Below, piece by piece: positions 35,601 through 47,789 of a DNA stretch of 64,000 nt (position 1 is the stretch's first letter; every line of letters begins with the position of its first letter). The notes under the pieces were generated by a model, which made no database searches, was not told where the DNA came from, and saw only the letters and a program-made list of their open reading frames with translations. This DNA comes from Antitrichia curtipendula (lineage: Eukaryota; Streptophyta; Bryopsida; Hypnales; Leucodontaceae), in the NCBI GenBank assembly GCA_951230915.1, contig OX579635.1:35712001-35776000 (forward strand), given 5' to 3'. The translations under genes and the position numbers were made by a program.

Positions 35601-38600
35601 TAGCAATCCACATTGCACATTCACAAATACATATTCTACCAAGTTTTTAGTATTTTCACACCAGTCTGATCTTGGGATCATGTAGTAACTCCATTATTCG
35701 ATTACGACCTTGACCCAAGTTATGAAGCAAGTAGAGAATAATCCGTAATGCTCGGCATAATACCCAAATATTTGACTGAAACTGTAGCAAATGTGACTGA
35801 TATAGGCAATTGAAAGTTCTTTCGTCCCATAACCAAGCACTTTTAAAATACGAATATGGTACATGACCCGGCCAAATATTGGTTCCAACAACGTAAAGAT
35901 CAAAATTGAACAGACACTATATGAATGCACTACTATTTCTTGCATTACCCACTCGATAACGTACCTTTGATTTTCAGGGGTGGTGCCAAAAAAGAAACCA
36001 ACAGAGTCACTTGGAGGACTCTCGGCAGTCAATCTTGACCTGTGGCCGTCACGAGGATTACTAGGGAAAAGCCGTTGCTGGAAGCCGCCACGTGAAGTTC
36101 TGATTTGCCCTCTAGGTGGTCGCAAGGGTCCGTCCGACCCAGCACTACCTGCGCTGCTGCCAAGAACACGACCCGCTATCTCTCCTAAAGAACCGACCCT
36201 ACCGAGAGAGCCGGATTCACTTGTAGCAACTTTAGGAGGCACAGCCGTAGATCGTTTCGTCTTGCCCGACATTAACTCCTACACACAAAGTGTCGGAAAA
36301 TCAGTAATTGAGACAGTCCAAGGCTTTAAATTAAAGATTGAAAGTTCAGCCCCGAGACGGGAATACAGGCGCATAGATTTCCAAAAGTTGCCCAATAAAA
36401 GCGCTCCTTCCTATCATGCTCTCAGCTTACGCATTCCGTACAAAGAGCAATGCCATTACTATGTACAAAATATTACTGAACCCTGACAGCGGCCGAAAAT
36501 TGAGAATTGTAGGGGAAGATTTACAGCTCATTAACCTTTTTACCTCTACCAACCACCAAGGCTCGCTAAATATTCACAAAAAAACATAGAGAGATATACA
36601 TGAGAGATGTGGTCCACAGCACTTGCATGCTCTGTGCACCTATTAGATCCCCACCTGCTCATAAAAGAAAAGACCGTCGTTGATGACGGAAACAAGATCT
36701 TCCGATATGGCCTTCCGGCCATGATCTCGTCCATCAGGACCTTTACGATCCCCTCGAACCGCCTTCTTAGTCTGTATAGTCATACAGATAATTATGAGTT
36801 CAAAAAATTTTAACATTGGTGCCTAAGTGGAAACAAAGTACTTAATTAAGAAGAATGAACAGAACATTTTTGGGATCAAGACACAATCACACAGACCTGA
36901 GTCACAATGATGAGTCGTTGGAGATCGCGATCATTGATGTCAGAGTCTTCCTCTTCACCGTCATGGCTGCATTATAATGCATTTCAATTACTGAGGAGAA
37001 AAAAAACACAATGCTATGCGTAGCAATACAAAAATGCGAACTGAGATATATAGACAAGGTAACGTACTCGAATCAAACCATATTACATCAAACTCAAGAA
37101 CCAATCGATTGAGACAATTTATTCCAGGAAGGAGATCACTAGAATCAATCACTTCACTACCGACCTTTTCGGAATAGTTTGATTGTCTTTTATAATTGGC
37201 CGCTCAGAAGTCTCCAGTTCTTCATCAAAAAGGAAAGTGTCCTCCTCGGCACTGCCGTCCTTAGCAGTAAAAGCGTCAGACAATCCTCCTGAAAGTCGTG
37301 AAGTGGGTGGTCGCTTGTTACTGGAAGCCCGACGCTTGCCAGTATGTGTTAACCAGTCTCCAGGATTTTCTGCAATCTCAGCATCGACCTTCGACCCTGA
37401 GTTTACTGATTGACCATCAGTATCCACAGCACTCTGCACAGAGGTATTCTCTGAGTCTAGCTTCTCCTCCATCGGTTCCGATGCAACATCACTCTTTCCT
37501 TCAATTTGCTTCACATCGATCGAAGATACACCATGACCAATTGCTGAAGCTGTGTGCACAATATTGCTGTCCCCAGCATCTCCAACGTCTATAACAGAAG
37601 CAAGGCCAACACCAGTAGGAGAAAAACCAACCCCTCCAACACTTTCCGCAGGCGCCTTGCCAATATCAGGGATTCCTGATGTCTTTTCTGAAGTATCTGG
37701 ATCAGAGTGCAAATTGACACCCAAAAATAATTAAATGATATTCAAATTGAAAGATGATTTCAATCAGAAACACAATTGCATCAGCATATTCAGGTGTAGC
37801 AAGAAAACCTCAGAAAGAAAGAAGAAGCTTCCAGAGCTATGAAGTGCAGTACAGATCCAGCAAAACGGCCTGAACTAGGATCTTAGCAACCGGAACAGGC
37901 TTTTCTGCAGCAGACATGAAGTCTAGCCTCTGACCCTAACATCTCCATTAAGTTAGTCCATCCCACCTTTAGCAGTCACTCGGCTCTCTGCTCCACTTTC
38001 CAAAGAGCTTGCTGATGCCTCAGAAAGATTCACTGTACTCTCCAAGCTTTCACCCCTAATCTTAATTTCATAAGTACTCTTGCTTGCAGATACTGGAAAT
38101 TCCTGTTGGGATGTTTCCCCATTCAAAACTTCATTTTTCCCAGATCCCACAATAGTACTAACAGGAGCAGGAGTAAACTGGGGCGAGACAGAAGGAAGTA
38201 GCCAAGTTGCCCAATCATCTCGTTTGCGCAGTTTGTCAGCCTGTGTAAATTGACGCAGATCAGAATAGACCTCAAGTACTTCTCAGCCTCTTCAGCAGCA
38301 GACTAAATGGTAGAGAGCACTCTATGCAAATCTCCGACAAATCAAAACAATAGTTACGACGAAGGAATCGACATAAAAGGTACACTTAGAGTCGAACATC
38401 ACACAACATGTTCCAAGATTACCTTCACTTCAACCAAACTAGAATCCTGAAGTGCATCCAGAATGAGGGCTGCATCTTCTGTCAGCAGACGCACCTGCAA
38501 AATCCAACATCATTCAGCAACCTCTCGGATGGTAAGATTCACAGAACAAGCTCCATGGAACAGTCTCTGCAGAAGAATTTCAACATCCTGAATGTCCTAA

Positions 38601-40779
38601 GTTCCATATACATCATCGTCTGAGACATGCAATAAACACTGATCCACGAAATCAGTGCGTATTTTCACTCCTCCACGTTTCATGATCTCCAAACTAAAAA
38701 TTACATATGCCTACTGACACCTGAGACCAGCAGGAACGAAGAAAAACCTACAGAGTGGAACTGCCCAAAAATGTCGATAAAAGAACCTCTTACAACGCAG
38801 CACTTACCAAATGCAGAGCTCTAACGAAAATGAAGGGCGCAGGGTTAATATCTCAGCTATCATTATAATGTGATGTAATGCTTAAAACCATCTTATTCAT
38901 CCTGCACTTCTATGCAACACAATGAGATGCTTTCATACACGAATTGAGAAGGCAAAGACAGTCGGTCCCGACAACCAGCACCTCTCTAATCATTGCATAC
39001 TGAAACATTCCTTTCAAACGGAATAGTGAAACAATACTATACGACATGAACAACACATACGAGATTTGCGTGATACAAAGAACTTACCCTATTAAAATTA
39101 GCAATGACACTGACAGGTATGAAACCATTGTCGTCCATCTTTGAACGCAAAAATATATCTTTGCAAAGATTGTCCATACTGCATGATAAACATATCCAGG
39201 TCAGGACGGCAGTTTCTACATATCCACCAAGAACGTTATAACACGAGAGAAAAAACAACTACAAGCTGGACATGCAACAGCGTTATGTCAGCAGAGCACT
39301 TAAAAAAATCAGGAAAAAGGAGACCCTTTCAAACGAACCTGAAGTAATATTCGATTTGCTTAACCAGCATGGTGCGAAGAGGTGGGCTTGAGCCTGGCCC
39401 TACCCCTCCAGGCGCTCCAGGGGGAAAAAATCCATGACCGACGTTCGCGTTGCCTGCTGGCACATAGTACATATTTGCTGAAGCACCTACCAGTTTACCA
39501 TCCCATATTCTTTCAGCCCTAACTAGAATATTTTCTTCTTCATTTAGAACTGCAGGAAGACATTTCCATGCTGACAAATAACTTTGATAAGATGACTAAG
39601 TAAACATTCAGGAGTACGTAAACGAAGCACAAAAGACCTGAAAACCACAACCTCTCAGCGAAACTTACGACGCACGAATGAGAACTGAAGTATTTCAAGA
39701 AAAAATACGCGATATTCTACGATAACATGAATAGCTTCGAATCTCAATCTTTCTCAACAAACTATGTCCAATTACCCTGTCCACAGTACTTGCACCGGGA
39801 ATGATCATGTATCTCCCATCCTTATGATTTGAGAGATAAACAATGACAAGGTGGTTGCTTGTGCGAGAGTTCAATTATGATTAAACAGTTGTACCTCAAG
39901 TAGGTTTTTCTCATCTATATCTCATCTATATCCTTAAGTGGGGTTCATCAATTTGTGCTTCCGACATGTTGTTCATCACGACTATGAAAGTAATAACTCA
40001 ACTTGGAAAGTTTAAGCACTTACCCATGAGATAGTTAAATTCCAGCTTAAGACCAAAACCACACTCCAAACCCCATGTGATTGACCGAATCTGTTTTCTA
40101 GACAAACTACACTTTCCAGCTAAGGTAAATCCCTCTACATATAGAGGTAACCCTTTCCACGAAGGGTCAATAAGAGACTGGTACTAGTGAAGTACGGCCA
40201 AGAACCACACACACAACTAGCAGTAGTCACATGCGACTTGGAAAGCCAAAATCATAATAACATTACCGGGACGTATATCACACCTGCTGGGTTTCCAAAT
40301 TCCGACATGTTGTTGTTAAACATATTTCTGTTGGAATAATTCCTGTTGGAACCAGTTCGTAGAGTCGCAGCAGGACCATTGTTCATACGAAATCCCCGCT
40401 GATTCCATGAGTGGTTATTAGACCGAACCTGGTCCCTTCCGTTCCGTTGTCGCCCAAATCCGCCATTATCCTGACCACCCCTCCAGTAATTGCCCCGATT
40501 TCTATCATTATTACCACTGTTCCCTGGTGCATGCTTCGTGCCAGCCTCACTACCTCCGGTTGCCGGAGCTGATGTAGGCTCCACAGTTGGCGTATTACTC
40601 CCTGGTCCCTCTTCTGCGGTCGCAACCTCTGCAGACGAACTAGGCGCCACCGAGGCACCGGCCTTGTGTGAAGGGTGCTCAGCGTGGTGCGCTTTACGAT
40701 TCCCTTTCTGCTTGATCCCTTGTCCAGTCGATTGGTCCGCATTGCTGGCATTTAGTCCCCTCCGCCCTGTTGGAATCGC
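32680..40779 (-). CDS. LARP1: La-related protein 1 (LARP1-type), first exon missing
   Basis: Fourteen exons on the minus strand keep phase and give 939 residues: 40284-40779, 39339-39477, 39088-39178, 38423-38494, 37967-38240, 37165-37696, 36897-36966, 36655-36771, 35965-36278, 35219-35395, 34106-34169, 33758-33903, 33322-33426 and 32680-32902. Domains in visible order: an Asn/Arg/Gly-rich stretch; the La motif at about 195-275 ([53 protein letters not shown]); a long Ser/Glu-rich linker; and the FFFGTTPEN segment. The C-terminal DM15 repeats lie at about 755-880 ([56 protein letters not shown]). The tail ends with a Ser run. LARP1 binds mRNA caps and TOP-type mRNAs in the cytoplasm and, in plants, aids heat-induced mRNA decay. 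The first exon starts in phase 0 without a start codon, so the N-terminus is absent, probably in the gap at 41179-41378. Confidence 0.93.
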
Positions 40780-41178
40780 CTGCAAGTAGACACACCCTAA
40801 AAAATGTAACTCAACCCGAAATCTACTACACTCCACCTCCTCAACATGAACTTTTCTAGAATGAAACTCTGAAATATCCTGTATCATTGCCACACTACAA
40901 TTGACAGTCACCGATTCAATATATGTCAAAGTTGTTAGTTAGAGAGTCAGATTAAAGAGGTCAAGTTGCGGTCAACGGTTCAGTGACAGTGGAGGTAAGA
41001 AAGTAGCATAACGCTAAACCCTGCCTCAAAATTTTCATGGGGTGGATCACGAAAAGAGATCCACATGAACACAGTCAGGAAACCCGATAGAAACGCAGAT
41101 ATAACATCACTCCAACTCAATGCAGTCGCTTTGAATTCCCTGCAAAGCGAAGGGTTCAGTCTCCTAAAACCCTACTCC

Positions 41179-41378
41179 NNNNNNNNNNNNNNNNNNNNNN
41201 NNNNNNNNNNNNNNNNNNNNNNNNNNNNNNNNNNNNNNNNNNNNNNNNNNNNNNNNNNNNNNNNNNNNNNNNNNNNNNNNNNNNNNNNNNNNNNNNNNNN
41301 NNNNNNNNNNNNNNNNNNNNNNNNNNNNNNNNNNNNNNNNNNNNNNNNNNNNNNNNNNNNNNNNNNNNNNNNNNNNNN
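41179..41378. other. Assembly gap (200 N)
   Basis: A run of exactly 200 unknown bases. It lies about 400 bases upstream of the first visible LARP1-like exon, and the sequence on its far side is repeat-derived, so the LARP1 start exon and promoter probably fall in or were lost at this gap. The round number suggests that the true size is unknown. Confidence 0.95.
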
Positions 41379-41399
41379 CCAAGGAACTTTGACCTTCAG

Positions 41400-41638
41400 G
41401 GAACTCCCCTTTCAAAAAGTGTTGTCATATAAGTAGCAATATCATTTTTTCATCTATGCTTGAAGTTATCCACGCGACAAGTTTTAACCATAGAATAAAT
41501 CCAATCTATTGAAGAACGAGATTTCTCTCGATGATATTGCTCCATCATCTTATAATGCACTTCTATATCACAATGTAAAGTAGCCCTAATCCACCCTCCA
41601 TCTTGGGTTGTAAAGTGGGCAACCTCCAAAACCGACAT
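41400..41638 (-). pseudogene. Possible transposon-associated ORF fragment
   Basis: A short minus-strand frame (MSVLEVAHFTTQDGGW..., then EQYHREKSRSSIDWIYSMVKTCRVDNFKH) resembles the trihelix-like 'no apical meristem-associated' ORFs that accompany plant DNA transposons. The likeness is to the R-S-x-x-x-x-W-x-x-I/M-x-x-x-x-x-x-F spacing only. It directly abuts repeat A and the assembly gap. Weak identification. Confidence 0.3.
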
Positions 41639-41639
41639 T

Positions 41640-41800
41640 TTTGCTACTGATCTAGCGGTTGTTTGTTACTAGACTGGTCAAATTTTCATTGATTTTCTTG
41701 TTGGGAAGTGAAAGGACGTTCCAACATACCAAAGACTATAACATTTGGATACTATATGCAAAATTTATGTAGGAAGGGTCAAAGTTTGGGGAGGTAGATG
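41640..41800 (-). repeat. Dispersed repeat A, minus-strand copy
   Basis: Read on the minus strand it gives TTTGCATATAGTATCCAAATG, TTTGGTATGTTGGAACGTCC, CCAACAAGAAAATC and finally TAGCAAAAATGTCGGTTTTGG, matching the plus copies at 23270 and 31800. It likely extends to about 41900. Confidence 0.7.
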
Positions 41801-42330
41801 TCCTAGAGTCATTTCTTCGACATAAATACATATTGATTTTAGAGATGTACACATAGTGAAGATGACAGTTTTAGGTAGGGTGTGGTTTGGGGTGTGCACA
41901 CCTTAATTTTGAAGGGCACCCTAATATCAATGCCCAACTCCATATTAACCATGAAGAAAGTAAGATAAACTAACTCATTTAAAGCCAAATGGGAGCAAGC
42001 CAATTTGGTGGGCAAAGTTATATTAGAGGTGTACATTTCAAAATTTAATAATTATCTTAATAATGCACAACATTGCTACAATTGATGTTACTAGTGATGT
42101 ATATTGTTGCATGGAAAGGACTCCCAATAGTGCAATCTTTTTTTTACTTGAACTAATTTATATAGGATTTGTATAGCAAAGTGCCGGCTTATGAACCCTT
42201 CAGTGACCAATCACCGCCCATCATGCATGACCCTTCCTAAAAAAACTTGTACCCAACATTACTACTCAAACAATTAATAACACAAAATACATCCAAATCT
42301 CTCACAACTTCAATACTCATATAATATACT

Positions 42331-42823
42331 AACCCCTAATGGTCAAAGACTATATTTTCACCAAAAATGCTCCCAAACTACCATTTTTAGTACAAGTACA
42401 ATTTTTTTGAAAAAAACACATTTTTGGACACATATAACCGTAGGATCTTGTAATTCACTGGTTTGAAAAGATGTGGAGAAAATTTCAGAAATTTCCACCG
42501 TGTGGATTGCAAGATATTAGCGTTTGAATTGCCAAAAATCCATTTTTTGTCCCTGCAAAAACTCGGGCAGCTTCACTTTACAAGGTCACATTTGAATGAA
42601 AAAATGTCCAAAATGGTGGTTACTCTTTGGATTCATTCTTCAAGTCAAGTTGACTACATGCTTGAAAAATTTCAGATCATTTGGAATTGTACAAGATATA
42701 GGATAAAAATAACAAATAGAAACAAGTAGAGAATGATTCAAAATGCTAAATTGTCAAGAATTTAGTTATGGAATTGAAAAATGCCAATCCCAAAGGTTGT
42801 AATGTTGTAATAAACAATCTACA
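42331..42823 (+). repeat. ~0.95 kb repeat, 5' half only
   Basis: It begins AACCCCTAATGG and matches the left halves of the copies at 12721 and 18783 (AGTACAAGTAC, TTTCAGAAATTTCCACCG, GGGCAGCTTCACTT, ATGCCAATCCCAAAGG). It stops after AATAAACAATCTACATT, where unrelated sequence begins. The matching 3' half appears at 45060-45540. Confidence 0.8.
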
Positions 42824-43319
42824 TTTCTCTAACTCTTTTTAAATGACCCTTCTAAAGAGGGTGAGATTTTTTCTATCTCTACGCTTAAAAATAGATGTAA
42901 GACTCATTAATAGACATTTGAAGGCATTAAAAGACTGAGTTTTTTGACAATGGGGACTTTGAGAACTTTGCCAAATCAGCAGTCTGACGTAATGAAGATC
43001 TTCCACATCATATTATATTATTTAATTACTATCTTTATTTTTATTTTTGAAATTTTTATTTTAAATTAATTAAATTAATTTGAAAAAAAAATATTTTTTT
43101 TGTTTGGTTTCTAGCAAGGGAACAAACCTTAAACAGCCCTCCTATGCCCTCAAATCCCTTGTAATATGACCATTATTTTAGAAGACATCAAAGAAGATTA
43201 CCATCCTTGGTGACTAATATTTTTCCGAGAATGGAAAAGAAGATTAGAAGAGTTGGCCAATATTAATTTTGGATTATTTATTTTTTCATTTGTTTGTGAA
43301 GTTACCTCCCTAATTCAGA
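42824..43319. other. AT-rich intergenic interval
   Basis: No gene seen. It separates a truncated repeat from the repeat B/satellite block. Confidence 0.5.
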
Positions 43320-43710
43320 ATGTTTGAATCCAAATATGAATTCTAAAATTTTACAACTGAAACTCATTTTTGTATGAGACAAGGTTATAATTGTTTGATT
43401 TTACAATAAAGTAGGAAGGTTGTATACTAGTGAGTTAGTGACCATTTATTAAGTGTTGCATTTTGATGGAAGATAAACTCTTTGAAATATTTTACTTCAA
43501 ATTTTCTTTAAAAGGTAAGTAAAACTAACATTTAATCCAAATTGTTTCATATTTGTTTGGCCTTGTGGAATTAATGATAGTTGTAAAATTTTGAAGTTGA
43601 ATAGGCAAAAGAGCTCCAAATGATTTATATTCAGTGCTGTTACATTCAAAAAATTGATATGTACCTCTATGTTAGAAGAAGCCTTTACAATCAGTGAGCT
43701 TTTAGCACCT
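43320..43710 (-). repeat. Repeat B block, copy 3 (minus strand)
   Basis: About 390 bp are similar in direct orientation to 46820-47200, including ACATTTAATCCAAATTGTTTC / AGCATCCAACACAAGTAGTTTC and ATATGTACCTCTATGTTAGAA. The reverse strand matches the plus copy at 28905. Confidence 0.7.
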
Positions 43711-43979
43711 TCTACCATATGCAATATCTATACTAAACCAATTGAAACCTTTCCACTTGAGCCCAAATTTCGTAGAAGATGAGATAATGGTACTTTGATT
43801 GGACCATATCCAAGAGTTGGCTTCAACCAAATTGCGATTTTATAGATTTGAATCAATATTACATTGAAAACATGATTTTAATCCATCAATTTTACTATAC
43901 CCTAAAACAATCCTAACATATTTCCAAACTTTGCTATTGACTCCAATTAAGGCACCAAAAAATATGATCTTTGATTCTA

Positions 43980-44830
43980 TAATATCTAAAAATCACCCCA
44001 GACACTACACGTCTTGCAATTGAGTTTGATTTGAGAAGGAAATGAGGACATAGTTACGTTATTCTTTGATATTTGAAATCAACCTAACTAGACTGCCAAT
44101 CTTGCAATTGGATCTAGCTTTAGAAGGAGAAAAGGGCATGATTATGTGATTCCTTCGTATCTTGAAATCAATCCCAACCGGACAACCAATCTTGCAATTA
44201 GATCTAGTTGAAGGAAATAAGGGCATGAATTTGTGATTCTTTGATACCTTGAGATTGACTCCAATTAGACAGCCAGTTTTGCAATTGGGTCTAGCTACCA
44301 AAGGAGACAAAGGCATGATTCAGTGATTCTTTGATACCTTGAAATCAACCCCAATTGGACAGCCAATCTTGCAATTGGATTTAGCTACTGAAGGAGACAA
44401 AGGCATGATTCTATGATTTTTTGGTATCTTGAAATCAACTACAGCCAGACAACTAACTTTGCAATTGGATTTTGTTGCTGAAAGAGACAAGGGCATGATT
44501 TTGTGATTCTTTAATATCTTAAAATCAACCCCAATAGGGCAACTAATCTTACAACTGGTTTTGGCTTGTAAAGAAGACGAGGGCATGATTATATGAATTT
44601 TCAATACTTCAAGTCAATCTAAATCCAACCTGATAGTCAATCTAAATCTAACATCATAGTCAATCTTACAATTGAGTCTAATTTGTAAATAAGAGTTATA
44701 ATTCTTTGATTTCTTTAAATTGAAAGTGGTATGATTTTTCAATATCTTGAAATCAACCCCAACTACATTGAAAATTTTGCAATCAAGTTTGATTTGCTAA
44801 AGAGACAAGGGCATGTGTATGTAATTCTCT
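43980..44830 (-). repeat. Diverged tandem satellite, ~90 bp unit
   Basis: GGCATGATT (or GGCATGAAT) recurs at about 44118, 44221, 44312, 44402, 44493 and 44582, a period of 90-91 bases with one longer unit. Each unit also has CTTGAAATCAA, CCAATCTTGCAATTGGAT and GGAGACAAGGGCAT. Because 90 is divisible by 3, the minus strand stays open across several units and encodes a ~30-residue repeat (NCKIGCPIGVDFKI...NHKIMP). I treat the open frames as a by-product of the period. More diverged units lie at 46285-46770 and 47790-48200. Confidence 0.85.
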
Positions 44831-45059
44831 AATATCTGAAATTAGTCTAACTACCAAAAAATGATATCTAAATCAATATAAAATCAATAGACTACTATGC
44901 TGAACAATTTTTACATTATTAAGAAAATGATCACATTATTTTGGTTGATTTGAATAATACAGTGACCAAATCAATAAATTTATGTTGAATCTTTTGAAAT
45001 CTTTTGCAACTCTTCAATATATGTTGGAGAAATAAGTTGGAAATACATACAAAAAACTT

Positions 45060-45540
45060 CAACAAAAAATAGTAAGTAGGCAAAATTTGATAATGGTTAA
45101 CAATACTAAATAGTTACAAATTTTGTCATGGAATTGAAGAATCCCAATCCCAATGGTTGTAATGTTGTAATAAACGATTTGTATCCTTCTTTTTTTCAAT
45201 TCAAAAAATATTAAAATTGAATTCAATAAAGAACTTCAAAATTCATTTTAGTGTAGAAATTCCATCCTAAATAGCAAACTAAAATTCTTCATAACGTCCA
45301 TCTTGCTAATCACAATGGAACAATTCAAAACTTTTTACATTAATATTAATCTTAAAAAACATTTCAAATCTCTATTTCTTCAGGCCTACATGTATTAAAA
45401 AAACCTACATACCATACAATAAATTTTTAACAATGTAATCAAATGTTATGAAAATTTTATTCCTTCAAGTTCTCCTTGATCACATGTTGTGTAAAAATTT
45501 CAAAAAAACAAATAAAAATTCCATTTGTAAATAGATGACC
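45060..45540 (+). repeat. ~0.95 kb repeat, 3' half only
   Basis: It matches the right halves of the copies at 12721 and 18783: AAAATAGTAAGTAGG, ATCCCAATCCCAATGGTTG, AAAGAACTTCAAAATTCATTTTAG, CTTCATAACG and ending AAAAATTCCATTTG. It shares about 130 bp with the end of the 5' half at 42823, so the pair is not a clean split of one copy. Confidence 0.75.
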
Positions 45541-45904
45541 AAATTTTTTATATAGCCCTCAAATTAAAAAAAAAAATCAATTATTCAAATTCTAAGTTCT
45601 TAACTATTCAAAATTATAAAATTTTAACTCTTCAAATTCTTAGTTTTGAACAACAAAAGAAATGTGAATTGTGGCCAAACCACCTTCTAGTAAAATGCTT
45701 GCCAAATATTCACGACATCTTAGATGAAATTGAAAATTTTACCACTAAATTAGACTAAAATACAAAAAAATTTAAATTTTTTTGGGTTAAAAACAGACTT
45801 ACTATCAATGAGAAAATGGCCTCCAAAGTTTGGTGATTTTAGAAACCAAATGGAAGACAAATAAATAAATAAATGAAATCATTACACCTATTATATTCAA
45901 GTGG

Positions 45905-46125
45905 ATCCATGTATGGTGCAATGAATAAGATTCCTTGACCACAAGCATGAGGTTTGGAGTTCAAACCCTCTTGGCATCAACTTGCCTTGGAGGCATGGTG
46001 TGGTTGCCATATTGGCCTACCTACATGGCATTTTTGTATAATTGTTGTTGAAGTGGCTCATGCCACTAGTGGTGGCTTGTGCATGAGTAGTGCCCTCAAA
46101 TTTTTGTTTTTATTTATCTTTTGCA
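45905..46125 (+). mobile_element. tRNA-like SINE
   Basis: An A-box-like TGGTGCAATGA (45914-45924) and a B-box-like GAGTTCAAACCC (45957-45968) are spaced about 43 bases apart, as in RNA polymerase III tRNA-type promoters. The downstream body (CTTGGAGGCATGGTGTGG, GGCTCATGCC, GTGGCTTG) ends in a T-rich tail. No acceptor stem or anticodon arm folds properly, so it is not a tRNA gene. It resembles Au-type plant SINEs in layout. Confidence 0.65.
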
Positions 46126-46284
46126 CTTGACCAAATCAATAAAAAAAATTAAGCAAGATTTTGTTGAACAATGTCTAAATCAACCAAAAAAATCAACAAA
46201 TTTTTGTTGGACAATGTCTAGATCAATGCATCCAAATCAACACTCTTATGTTGGCTTGAGTGCAGACTTTTCTAGTAGTATAAA

Positions 46285-46770
46285 CTCAACAAATGAATAG
46301 TTTTGTAATTGAGTCTGGCTTATAATTATGTGATTATCTCATTCTTTGATATCTCAAATCAATCTAAATTCAATCCAACACACAACCTTGCAATTGAATT
46401 TGATTGGTAAATAAGACTTATAATTCTTTTTATTTCTTTTAATTGATTGTGGCTTGATTCTTCAATATCTTGATATCAATCCTAAGCAGATGGGCAAGTT
46501 TGCAGTTTAGTCTGGCTTCTGAAGGAGACAAGGGCATAGTTCTATGATTCTTCTATATTATTAAAAATAAATTTATCTAAATTATTGAAATCGGAAAATT
46601 AGTTTTGCAATTAAATCAAAGTTTTCAAGGAGAAGGGCAGAATTTTGTGATTTTCTGACATCTCAAATCAATATAAATTCAATGGATGGGTAGTCTAGCA
46701 GTTGAATCTGGACTTTTGAAGAGACAAAGGCATGAATCTATGATTCTTCAATATATAAAATCAATCCAAA
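46285..46770 (-). repeat. Diverged satellite units, second array
   Basis: Units with TTTGTAATTGAGTCTGGCTT, CTTGCAATTGAATTTGATTG, TCTGGCTTCTGAAGGAGACAAGGGCAT and GAGACAAAGGCATGAATC occur roughly every 90-100 bases and are related to the array at 43980-44830. Confidence 0.65.
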
Positions 46771-46819
46771 TTCAACAAATAGTCATCAGTTTGTCTATGG
46801 GGATATACTAGTACCTAAA

Positions 46820-47200
46820 TTGGAGTTAGGAATCCCAAATACAAATTCAAAAATTCCAAATTATACAATTGAGATTAATTTTTATACAATATAGTTTGAT
46901 AGTCTTTTGATTTCACTACAAGGTACGTAGGAGGTTTGTCAAGTGATAATTACCAACTCGTTGCATTTGGGGGGAAGCTAAATTCTTTAAAAAAAAATTC
47001 TATTTAATGTTTTAAAAGGTAAATACAACAAGCATCCAACACAAGTAGTTTCATGTTTTGGGGAATTTTGAGGAATTATTGGTAGTTACAAATTTTTGAA
47101 GCTAAAATAGCACATAACTCTAAATGTCTTATATTCACTACTAGTACATTCAAAATCCAATATGTACCTCTATGTTAGAAAATGCTTTTAGAATCACATC
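46820..47200 (-). repeat. Repeat B block, copy 4 (minus strand)
   Basis: It is similar along its length to 43320-43710 in the same orientation, and like it is followed by satellite units. The two blocks look like ancient copies of one composite. Confidence 0.65.
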
Positions 47201-47789
47201 ACAAGAGTATCATAATCAAGTTGTGAAATTTGTGTTAGATTCAATCTATGTTAGAGAACTTGATTATGATTCATTCTACCATATCCTATAGTAATTCCAA
47301 TCTAATTGTGAGTTTCTAGTTTTGAATTGAACTTTTTTTTTATTGATGACAAGATTATCAGTGTTTTCCATTTGTCAATCTTGCAATTGTGTCAGAATTT
47401 TGAAGACATCAAGGCATCATCCTCCAATTCTATAATATATCATAGTTTTCCAATAGCTTAGGCAGCTTTTGCCTAATAATTAATTGAAGTGCAAAAAAAA
47501 TTAGGTAGAAGCATTCACTTTTAAGAAGCATCAATTTTTTGACCAATGTTTGTCATTGTAATTTGAGATGGCAGAATATAGTAACTAATATTTGTGCAAC
47601 TTTAGAATATAATTTAGATACTAATTTATTAAATTACAACACATGTGAGTTGAAATTCTATGAATTAGACAATCCTTTAATATATATTTTATTTTTGGTC
47701 AATATTTTTCCAAAATTTTTGGCACCCTTTCAATAACTTATTTTCTACCTAAGTTGCTGGGAAGCTACAGTATAAAATCAAGCATGATT

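Noticed and set aside
41065..41436. Open frames running across the N gap on both strands
   Set aside because: They exist only because unknown bases cannot give stops; the flanking residues show no domain.
44059..44604. Minus-strand frames encoding a ~30-residue repeated peptide, possibly a repeat protein gene
   Set aside because: The openness is explained by a ~90-bp tandem repeat whose period is divisible by three; no start context, introns or homologous domain support a gene.
45941..45975. Possible tRNA gene
   Set aside because: A- and B-box-like motifs are present, but no cloverleaf with acceptor stem and anticodon arm can be formed; a SINE fits better.
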